Shown here: piece by piece, positions 58,096-64,000 of the stretch
Layout: every line of letters starts with the position of its first letter
Numbering within the stretch: position 1 is the stretch's first letter
Assembly (NCBI RefSeq): GCF_004614235.1
Contig: NZ_SPVH01000006.1
Span: forward strand, 62,001-126,000
Length of the DNA: 64,000 bases
Direction: 5' to 3'
Source of the DNA: Brevundimonas intermedia
GTDB taxonomy: Bacteria; Pseudomonadota; Alphaproteobacteria; Caulobacterales; Caulobacteraceae
Position numbers and translations under genes: made by a program
Notes under the pieces: model-generated
Database searches by the model: none
Seen by the model: the letters and a program-made list of their open reading frames with translations, nothing else
What the model was told of the DNA's origin: nothing

Positions 58096-59022
58096 TTGAC
58101 CCCCTTCCGCCGACCTTCGAACCTCCTGACAACGGCGCTTTTGGCCGCTGTCCTTTCGACGGCCGCCTGTTCGCGATCCGGCGACGACCGGCCGCCTGAG
58201 CAGGGCGACCAGGCCGTGGCGACGGTGCAGGACGAGACCATCTGGGCGTCGGACGTGAAGCGCGAGGCGGTGGCGCAGGGGTTGATCGGCGAGGGCGAGG
58301 CGCTGGATGCGACATCGGATCTTTTCCGCCGCGTGCTGGACGAGGTGATCGATCAGAAGCTGCTGGCGGGCGAGGCCGAAAGGCGACGACTGGATTCTTC
58401 GCCTCTGGCACAGCGGCGGCTGGAGGCGACCCGCGAGCGTATTCTGGGCGACATGCTGGTCGAGAGCGTGGTCAACAAGGCCGTATCCGACCAGGCCGTG
58501 CAGACCCTTTATAATGAGCAGCTTCGGCTGGCGAAGACGTCGGAAGAGATCCGGGTGCGCCTGATCCTGTCGCGCACCAAGCCCGAGGCCGACGCCGTGA
58601 TCGGCATCCTGGGCCAGGGCGCCGGGTTCGAGGCGGTGGCGGCGGAGCGGTCCGTGGACGAGGCGACGCGATTCTCGGGCGGCGACCTGGGCTATTCGAC
58701 GCTGGACGTCATGCCGCAAGCCTATGCCGACGCCCTGCGCGACAAGCCGGCCGGATCGACCGTCGGCCCCTTCCAGACCGAGGGCGGCTGGGCCGTGCTG
58801 CGGGTCGAGGATCGGCGCAAGGAGAACCCGCCGACGCTGGAGCAGGCGCGTCCCCAGATCGTGCGCTATCTGACCTATGAGGGCGTGCGCCAGTTGCTGG
58901 AACAGTTGCGCGGCAAGGCAAAGGTCGATGTGCGCCTGCCGGCACAGTCGCCGCCCGCCGCATCCGCGCCGGCCCCGTCGTCCACCACGTCGTCCACCCC
59001 GTCTCCCGCACCGGCCGCCTGA
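58096..59022 (+). CDS. PpiC-type parvulin peptidyl-prolyl isomerase lipoprotein
   Basis: The 308-residue protein has a lipobox (VLSTAACS, Cys near residue 22), an N-terminal SurA-like helical part (VVNKAVSDQAVQTLYNEQL) and a parvulin domain with IRVRLILSRTKPEADAVI, FSGGDLGYSTLDVMPQAYAD and VGPFQTEGGWAVLRVED. It assists outer-membrane or secreted protein folding in the periplasm. The start is TTG at 58096. A Ser/Pro/Ala-rich tail ends it. argJ follows one base later. Confidence 0.87.
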   Translation: MTPFRRPSNLLTTALLAAVLSTAACSRSGDDRPPEQGDQAVATVQDETIWASDVKREAVAQGLIGEGEALDATSDLFRRVLDEVIDQKLLAGEAERRRLDSSPLAQRRLEATRERILGDMLVESVVNKAVSDQAVQTLYNEQLRLAKTSEEIRVRLILSRTKPEADAVIGILGQGAGFEAVAAERSVDEATRFSGGDLGYSTLDVMPQAYADALRDKPAGSTVGPFQTEGGWAVLRVEDRRKENPPTLEQARPQIVRYLTYEGVRQLLEQLRGKAKVDVRLPAQSPPAASAPAPSSTTSSTPSPAPAA

Positions 59023-59023
59023 C

Positions 59024-60412
59024 ATGACCAAGCCCCCCTCCACGACCGGCCAGAAGATCGAGCATGCGTTCGAAAAGGCGCTGGACCCGTTCGCCACGGC
59101 CCTGAAGCGCGCGACGCGCACGCCGGGATCGGACCCGGCGGCCACGACGCCCGCGCCCGCCGCCGGCAAACCAGGCCTGAAGATTTCGCCCCTGGCCGTG
59201 CCCTTCCCGACCATTCCGCCCATCGGCGGGGTCGAAATCGCCACCGCCCGCGCCGGTTTCTACAAGCACGAGCGCGATGATCTGGTGGTGTTCCGCTTCG
59301 CGCGCGGCACCAGCTGCGCCGGGGTCTTCACACGCCACAAGATCGGCTCGGCGCCCGTGGACTGGTGCAAGAAACATCTGACGGGAACGGACGGCGGCAA
59401 GGACGTGCGCGCCCTGGTGGTCAACGCCGGTTGCGCCAACGCCTTCACCGGCAAGGCCGGCGCCGACGCCGCGCGCCGCACCGCATCCGAAGTCGCCAAA
59501 CGGTTCGGCTGTCGCCAGCGCGACGTCATGCTGGCCTCGACCGGGGTGATCGGCGTGGTGCTGGACGAAAAGAAGATCGTCGCCAAACTGCCCGAGATCG
59601 AAAACGGGCTGGACGCCGACGCCTGGGCCAGGGCCGGTCGCGGCATCATGACCACCGACACCTTCCCCAAGGGGTCCTACGCCGAGGCCGAGATCGAGGG
59701 CTACAAGGTCCGTATCTCCGGCATCGCCAAGGGGTCTGGCATGATCGCGCCGGACATGGCGACCATGCTGGCGTTCATCGTCACCGACGCCGACATCCAC
59801 CCCAATGTGCTGCAGGCTCTGCTGGGTCTGCACGTCCGCACCACCTTCAACAGCGTGACGGTGGACGGCGACACCTCGACCAATGACACGGCCCTGCTGT
59901 TCGCCACGGGAACCAGCGGCGCGCCGCGCATCGGCCGCGTCGGCGACCGCCGCCTCAAGAGCTTCTCGGCCGCCCTGGACAAGGTGATGCTGGACCTGGC
60001 GCACCAGCTGGTGCGCGATGGCGAAGGGGCGACCAAGTTCGTCAAGGTGACGGTGGACGGCGCCGCCTCGCCCGCCTCGGCCCGCAAGCTCGCCAAATCC
60101 ATCGCCGACAGCCCCCTGGTCAAGACCGCCATCGCCGGCGAGGACGCCAACTGGGGCCGGGTCGTCATGGCCGTGGGCAAGACCGAGGAGCCGGTGGATC
60201 GCGACCGGCTGGGCATCCGGTTCGGTCCGAACGTCGCGGCCGTCGAGGGCGCCCCGTCCGCCACCTACGACGAGGCGAAGATGAGCGCCTATATGAAGAA
60301 CCCCGAGATCGACATTACGGTGGACGTGGGCGCCGGCCGGGCCTCGGCGACCGTCTGGACCTGCGACCTGACCAAGGGCTACATCGAGATCAACGGCGAT
60401 TATCGTTCGTGA
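59024..60412 (+). CDS. argJ: Bifunctional glutamate N-acetyltransferase/amino-acid acetyltransferase
   Basis: ArgJ cycles the acetyl group between ornithine and glutamate in arginine synthesis. The autocatalytic cleavage site is in IAPDMATMLAFIVTDADI, where the Thr after Ala becomes the nucleophile. Other motifs are VNAGCANAFTGKAG, IMTTDTFPKG and ANWGRVVMAVG. The 462 residues include an unusual 60-residue Pro/Ala-rich N-terminal extension before the conserved ISPLAVPFPTI start. It begins one base after the parvulin stop and overlaps mutT by four bases. Confidence 0.95.
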   Translation: MTKPPSTTGQKIEHAFEKALDPFATALKRATRTPGSDPAATTPAPAAGKPGLKISPLAVPFPTIPPIGGVEIATARAGFYKHERDDLVVFRFARGTSCAGVFTRHKIGSAPVDWCKKHLTGTDGGKDVRALVVNAGCANAFTGKAGADAARRTASEVAKRFGCRQRDVMLASTGVIGVVLDEKKIVAKLPEIENGLDADAWARAGRGIMTTDTFPKGSYAEAEIEGYKVRISGIAKGSGMIAPDMATMLAFIVTDADIHPNVLQALLGLHVRTTFNSVTVDGDTSTNDTALLFATGTSGAPRIGRVGDRRLKSFSAALDKVMLDLAHQLVRDGEGATKFVKVTVDGAASPASARKLAKSIADSPLVKTAIAGEDANWGRVVMAVGKTEEPVDRDRLGIRFGPNVAAVEGAPSATYDEAKMSAYMKNPEIDITVDVGAGRASATVWTCDLTKGYIEINGDYRS

Positions 60413-60822
60413 CTGACGCTCCGCTTCCCACCGTCCTGGTCGTTGCTGTCGCCCTGATCGACGTGGACGGGCGGGTGCTGATCGCCAAGCGGCCGCAGGG
60501 CAAGAAGCTGGCCGGGCTGTGGGAGTTTCCGGGCGGCAAGGTCGAGGCGGGCGAACGGCCGGAACAGGCCCTGATCCGCGAGCTGAAGGAAGAACTGGGC
60601 ATCGACGTCAGCGAAAACTGTCTGTCGCCGTTCGTTTTCGCCAGCCACGCTTACGATTCGTTTCACCTGTTGATGCCATTGTACCTGTGCCGACGGTGGG
60701 ACGGCGTGGTCACGGCGCGTGAGCACGACGGCCTGGCCTGGGTGAAACCGATCAAGCTTTCGGACTATCCCATGCCCCCGGCGGACGAACCCCTGGTCGC
60801 CTGGTTGCGCGACCTGCTCTGA
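60409..60822 (+). CDS. mutT: 8-oxo-dGTP diphosphatase (MutT, Nudix)
   Basis: MutT removes oxidised dGTP before it is inserted into DNA. The Nudix box GGKVEAGERPEQALIRELKE followed by ELGI is complete. The start is a GTG at 60409 overlapping the argJ stop, giving 137 residues. The C-terminal half has the substrate-pocket region (SFHLLMPLYLCRRWDG). The flp pilin gene follows 25 bases later with its own good ribosome binding site. Confidence 0.93.
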   Translation: MTDAPLPTVLVVAVALIDVDGRVLIAKRPQGKKLAGLWEFPGGKVEAGERPEQALIRELKEELGIDVSENCLSPFVFASHAYDSFHLLMPLYLCRRWDGVVTAREHDGLAWVKPIKLSDYPMPPADEPLVAWLRDLL

Positions 60823-60847
60823 TCACCGCCGACCAGGGAGGCCGGCC

Positions 60848-61039
60848 ATGAAACGTCTTATCGGCCGGTTCCTGCGTGACGACGGCGGGGCCACCGCCAT
60901 CGAATACGGCCTGATCTGCGCCCTGATCTTTCTGGCGATCGTCAGCGCGATCAGCGCGCTGGGCAACAGCAACACGGGCGGCTTCGCCGTGACGGTGAAC
61001 AAGCTGAGCGCTGCGATGCAGGCCGCGATCGGCGGCTAG
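60848..61039 (+). CDS. Flp/Fap family type IVb pilin
   Basis: The 63-residue protein has a short basic start, the acidic GGATAIEYGLICALIFLAIV pilin motif with the Glu-Tyr pair after the cleavage region, and a long hydrophobic helix, which is the Flp pilin signature. A GGGAGG lies just upstream. No prepilin peptidase or tad genes are present in the window, so it is an orphan pilin here. The gene ends at the start of the convergent methyltransferase. Confidence 0.88.
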   Translation: MKRLIGRFLRDDGGATAIEYGLICALIFLAIVSAISALGNSNTGGFAVTVNKLSAAMQAAIGG

Positions 61040-61938
61040 TCCGGCTCTTCGCCGGTCATTTCCTTGACGCCCAGCACATCGGCCAGCCGCGTCTTGGCCG
61101 ATCCGCGCGGCAGGGGCTTCTGCTGGCTCTCGTGCGGTTTCCAGCCGGCCAAGTGAATGATCTCGAATGTCGCAGGGATACGACCGTCCGGCTGGGCATG
61201 ACGTTCGGCATAGAGGGCGGCCGCGCGGGCGACGATGCGGCGGCTTAGCGGCCGGACGGAACCATGCAGCACATTGGTCTCGCCCATGGCGCGCAGGTCT
61301 CGGATTAGGGCGAACAGATCGGCATAGCGGACGGTGAACCGGTCCACGTCGGAGACGGGCAGGGCGAACCCTGCCCGCTGCAACAAGGCCGCGCCGTCAT
61401 AGCCGTCGGCGAAGGGCGAGACGCGCGCCTGGGCGCCCCCGCGTTCCTCCAGTTCGACCTCGGTCAGGATCGCCCGTAGTTCCTTCAGCGTGCCCGCGCC
61501 GAACAAGGTGCCGATGAACAGGCCGTCGGGCTTCAGGGCGCGCCGGATCTGGGCCAGGGCGCCGGGCAGGTCGTTGGCCCAGTGCAGGGTCAGCAGCGAG
61601 ACGATCAGATCGGTCGATCCATCCGTCAGCGGCAGGGGCCCGGCCCCCGGCGCCGCGCGCTGGGCCAGGGAGGCGGGCGTCAGTATGGGGCCGACGCGGC
61701 CGGCGGCGTCGCTGGACCTGACCGCACGCTCAAACACCCCTGGATGGGCGGACAGATCGACCGCAACGGGAAAATCGCGCAGTATGGCTTCCAGGCTCTC
61801 GGCGGCGTTGGCGGCGGCGCGGACGTGCAGGAAGTCGGCCTGGTCGAAACGGGCGGCGGACCGCGCCAGCCGCGCCAGACGCCGGGCGGCGTCGAAGATG
61901 CGCGGAGGGCCTTCGGAAGGGGATTGGGGGGCAGTCAT
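61036..61938 (-). CDS. SAM-dependent methyltransferase, NDUFAF5/BioC-like
   Basis: The 300-residue protein has an N-terminal half with FDQADFLHVRAA and the methyltransferase fold: AVDLSAHPGVFERAV (degenerate GxGxG), LIVSLLTLHWANDLPGALAQI and RRALKPDGLFIGTLFG. These match the NDUFAF5-type arginine hydroxylase/methyltransferase group associated with complex I in alphaproteobacteria and mitochondria, but this is an inference. The ATG at 61938 shares the bases CATG with the divergent comF start. Confidence 0.75.
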   Translation of the reverse strand: MTAPQSPSEGPPRIFDAARRLARLARSAARFDQADFLHVRAAANAAESLEAILRDFPVAVDLSAHPGVFERAVRSSDAAGRVGPILTPASLAQRAAPGAGPLPLTDGSTDLIVSLLTLHWANDLPGALAQIRRALKPDGLFIGTLFGAGTLKELRAILTEVELEERGGAQARVSPFADGYDGAALLQRAGFALPVSDVDRFTVRYADLFALIRDLRAMGETNVLHGSVRPLSRRIVARAAALYAERHAQPDGRIPATFEIIHLAGWKPHESQQKPLPRGSAKTRLADVLGVKEMTGEEPD

Positions 61939-62731
61939 GGACGAACAGGATGGGGGCTGGCGACGCGCCTGGGAAGGGGCGGGGCGACAGTTGCGTGGGG
62001 CGGGACGCGGGTTGGCGGATCTGATCCTGCCGCCGATGGCGCACGACAGTCGTGAGGCGACGGCCGCCGCAGGCCTGACGCCCGACGCCTGGAGCCGGAT
62101 CGTGTTTTTGGAGGCTCCGGTCTGCGACGGGTGCGGGGCGGCGTTCGAGTATGACGGCGGCGCCTTCGCCGAGGACCGCTGCACCGCCTGCATCGCCCAG
62201 CCCTATGTTTTTCAGCGGGCGCGGGCGGCCTGTCTGTATGACGAGGCGTCGCGAGGGCTGATCCTGAGATTCAAACACGGGGATCAGCAGCAGTTCGCGC
62301 CCCTGTTCGCTCGCTGGATCGGCCGGTCAGCCGCCGATCTGGTCGAAGAGGCAGATGCGGTCGTGCCCGTACCGCTGCATCCCTTTCGCCTGCTGTCGCG
62401 CCGCTTCAATCAGGCAGCCGAGATCGCCCGACCGCTGGCCCGCGACGCAGGCCGCGACTATCTGCCTGACGCCCTGGTTCGCACGACCCATACGACCAGC
62501 CAGGGCGGCAAGAGCCAGCGCGGGCGGCGTCTGAACGTCAGGAAGGCCTTCGCCGTGACCGAAGTCGTGAGGCGTCGGATCCGGGGACGGCGCATCCTTC
62601 TGATCGACGACGTGTTGACCACGGGCGCGACCGGAGAGGCCTGCGCGCGCGCCCTGCTCGACGCCGGAGCGCGCGGCGTGGACCTGGCGGTCATCGCACG
62701 GGTGCGAAACGCCCGTGAACTGACTATGTAA
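61937..62731 (+). CDS. comF: ComF family protein
   Basis: The 264-residue protein has a zinc-finger-like N-terminal CDGCGAAFEYD..CTACIAQPY with four cysteines and a phosphoribosyltransferase domain with ADAVVPVPLHPFRLLSRRFNQ and the PRPP motif ILLIDDVLTTGATGEACARAL. ComF is needed for DNA uptake in some bacteria and is widespread. Its ATG (61937-61939) overlaps the divergent methyltransferase start within CATG. Confidence 0.88.
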   Translation: MDEQDGGWRRAWEGAGRQLRGAGRGLADLILPPMAHDSREATAAAGLTPDAWSRIVFLEAPVCDGCGAAFEYDGGAFAEDRCTACIAQPYVFQRARAACLYDEASRGLILRFKHGDQQQFAPLFARWIGRSAADLVEEADAVVPVPLHPFRLLSRRFNQAAEIARPLARDAGRDYLPDALVRTTHTTSQGGKSQRGRRLNVRKAFAVTEVVRRRIRGRRILLIDDVLTTGATGEACARALLDAGARGVDLAVIARVRNARELTM

Positions 62732-62734
62732 CCC

Positions 62735-62768
62735 CTATCGCTCCCCGCGCGGCGGCTCGCTGCTTGAG
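62735..62768 (+). repeat. 34-base dispersed repeat, copy 2, upstream of grxC
   Basis: It matches the minus-strand repeat at 54951-54984 in 33 of 34 positions, starting CTATCGCTCC and ending GCTCGCTGCTTGAG. It lies between the comF stop and the grxC start and contains the same GCCGCGCGGC-like centre with one base changed in the left part. Confidence 0.75.
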
Positions 62769-62793
62769 GGACATACTGTTCTGGAGACCTGAT

Positions 62794-63051
62794 TTGGCCG
62801 ACGTCGTCATCTACACCAAGCCCGGCTGCCCCTATTGCTACAGCGCCATGGCGCTGCTGAAGAAGAAGGGCGTCGACTACACCGAGATCGTCGCCTCGAA
62901 CGATCCCGCCAAGAAGGCCGAGATGGTCGAGAAGTCCGGCGGTCGCATGACCTTCCCGCAGGTCTTCATCGGCGGCCGGCACGTCGGCGGCTCCGACGAC
63001 GTCCACGCCCTGGATCGCGACGGCAAGCTCGACGCGCTTCTGGCGGCCTGA
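62794..63051 (+). CDS. grxC: Glutaredoxin 3
   Basis: GrxC reduces disulfides with glutathione. The 85-residue protein has the active-site CPYC in VIYTKPGCPYCYSAMALLKK, GGRMTFPQVFIGGRHVGG and SDDVHALDRDGKLD. The start is TTG at 62794, with GGAG upstream; an in-frame ATG at 62764 would extend into the repeat. The nitrilase gene starts 4 bases after the stop. Confidence 0.93.
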   Translation: MADVVIYTKPGCPYCYSAMALLKKKGVDYTEIVASNDPAKKAEMVEKSGGRMTFPQVFIGGRHVGGSDDVHALDRDGKLDALLAA

Positions 63052-63055
63052 TCCC

Positions 63056-63895
63056 ATGAGCGGCGGGCTCGACATCGCCCTGATCCAGACCCGCACGCCG
63101 GCGACGGCGGACGCGGCGCTGGCCCATGTCGAGCCCCTGATCCGCGAGGCGGCGGCGGGCGGGGCCAAGTTCGTCCTGACGCCCGAAGGGACCAATGTCC
63201 TGGAACAACGTCGCGACCGTCGCGACGCCGCGATCACGACAGAGGACGCCGATGTCGCCGTGCTGGGTCTGCGCCATCTGGCGGCGGAACTGGGCGTCTG
63301 GCTGCTGATCGGTTCGGCCATCGTGCGGTCCGGCCATGCCGGAGACAGCCGCGCCGCCAATCGGTCGCTGCTGATCGACGCAGCCGGCGGGATCGTCGCC
63401 CGTTACGACAAGCTGCATGTCTTCGACGTGCACCTGCCGAACGGCGAGACCTATCGCGAGAGCGCGACGGTGCGGCCGGGCGACGGGGCGGCGGTCGCGG
63501 ACACGCCCTGGGGTCGGCTGGGCCTGACCATCTGCTACGACATCCGCTTTCCCCATCTGCATCGCCAGCTGGCCAAGGCGGGGGCCGCGATGATCGCCGT
63601 GCCCGCCGCCTTCACGGCCCCGACCGGCGAGGCGCACTGGGAGACCTTGTTGCGCGCTCGCGCCATCGAGACGGGCGCCTTCGTCCTGGCGCCGGCGCAA
63701 GGCGGGCTGCACGAGGACGGTCGCCGCACCTGGGGGCGATCCACCGTCGTCGGACCCTGGGGCGAGATCATCGCCAAGGCGGATCACGACGACCCTTGCA
63801 TCGTGAAGGCGAAGCTGGACATGGAGGCGGTGGCCCGCGCGCGTGCGGCGGTGCCCGCCCTGACCCACGATCGCGATTTCCTGCCCGCCGTTTGA
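63056..63895 (+). CDS. Carbon-nitrogen hydrolase (nitrilase/Nit1-like)
   Basis: The 279-residue protein has the Glu-Lys-Cys triad: Glu in LTPEGTNVL, Lys in RYDKLHVFDVHLPNG and Cys in LTICYDIRFPHLHRQLAK. This sub-family includes deaminated glutathione amidase, which fits the neighbouring grxC, but substrate is inferred. It follows grxC and precedes a DUF1178 gene, a common order in alphaproteobacteria. Confidence 0.9.
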   Translation: MSGGLDIALIQTRTPATADAALAHVEPLIREAAAGGAKFVLTPEGTNVLEQRRDRRDAAITTEDADVAVLGLRHLAAELGVWLLIGSAIVRSGHAGDSRAANRSLLIDAAGGIVARYDKLHVFDVHLPNGETYRESATVRPGDGAAVADTPWGRLGLTICYDIRFPHLHRQLAKAGAAMIAVPAAFTAPTGEAHWETLLRARAIETGAFVLAPAQGGLHEDGRRTWGRSTVVGPWGEIIAKADHDDPCIVKAKLDMEAVARARAAVPALTHDRDFLPAV

Positions 63896-63902
63896 TTGTC
63901 CC

Positions 63903-64000
63903 ATGATCCGCTACGCCCTGAAATGCGACCAGGCCCACGACTTCGAGGCCTGGTTCGGCTCCTCGTCCGACTTTGACGACCAGGCGGGACGCGGCTTGGT
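63903..64000 (+). CDS. DUF1178 family protein, partial at the right edge
   Basis: The ATG at 63903 opens MIRYALKCDQAHDFEAWFGS, the standard start of DUF1178 proteins, with the Cys-x-x-x-His pair. About 32 residues are visible before the edge, so the rest and function are unknown. It follows the nitrilase by 7 bases. Confidence 0.8.
   Translation, partial: MIRYALKCDQAHDFEAWFGSSSDFDDQAGRGL

Overview
The window is a compact, high-GC chromosomal segment from an alphaproteobacterium, most likely order Caulobacterales and probably Brevundimonas or a close relative. That assignment is inferred from base composition, codon use, a giant NAD-glutamate dehydrogenase, the short-spacing rbfA-truB-rpsO-pnp and ftsK-lolA groups, and the protein sequences; it was not tested by a search. 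I see no rRNA, tRNA, CRISPR array, insertion sequence, prophage or replication origin. About 62 protein genes fill the window, many joined by 4-base stop/start overlaps.

Layout. 1-3.7 kb: two tandem secreted S9 peptidases (the first cut by the window edge) and a K+ channel-like protein. 3.8-10.4 kb: dapF, malic enzyme maeB, rsmI-yraN, a SirB1-like protein and a UbiH-type hydroxylase. 10.6-19.8 kb: ftsK, lolA, two small envelope proteins, then rbfA, truB, rpsO and pnp, ending in a strong terminator. 19.9-26.0 kb: two tandem DUF885 peptidases and a minus-strand group with a DUF2945 protein, a DUF1176-like lipoprotein and a thioredoxin-reductase-like enzyme. 26.1-32.8 kb: icd, two tandem DUF2939 proteins, alaS and a pirin. 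33.6-37.1 kb: sdhCDAB with a textbook terminator. 37.1-37.7 kb: a VapBC-type toxin-antitoxin pair. 37.8-46.0 kb: ferredoxin, a glycerate-kinase-like enzyme, PilZ protein, HAD phosphatase, a pyocin-like lipoprotein, coaBC-dut, an EamA transporter, secB, a Tim44-domain protein and mltA. 46.0-52.4 kb: the ohr/ohrR peroxide pair, a universal stress protein and the 1,619-residue glutamate dehydrogenase. 52.4-64 kb: a probable small RNA, a thioredoxin-fold membrane protein, an aminotransferase, secA, a parvulin lipoprotein, argJ-mutT, an orphan Flp pilin, a methyltransferase and comF back to back, grxC, a nitrilase and the start of a DUF1178 gene.

Functionally this is core metabolism (malic enzyme, isocitrate and succinate dehydrogenases, glutamate dehydrogenase), RNA maturation and decay, protein export (SecA, SecB, LolA, parvulin), cell division and wall turnover, and redox defence. 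The most unusual material lies between genes: a palindromic repeat family whose three copies show a compensatory base-pair change and one of which supplies the truB ribosome binding site; a second, 34-base repeat present twice; a candidate minus-strand small RNA with two C-rich anti-Shine-Dalgarno loops at 52.6 kb; a structured rpsO leader; and a TGCA-rich nested palindrome at 28.8 kb. No large undescribed gene system stands out; these non-coding elements are the best candidates for something new.
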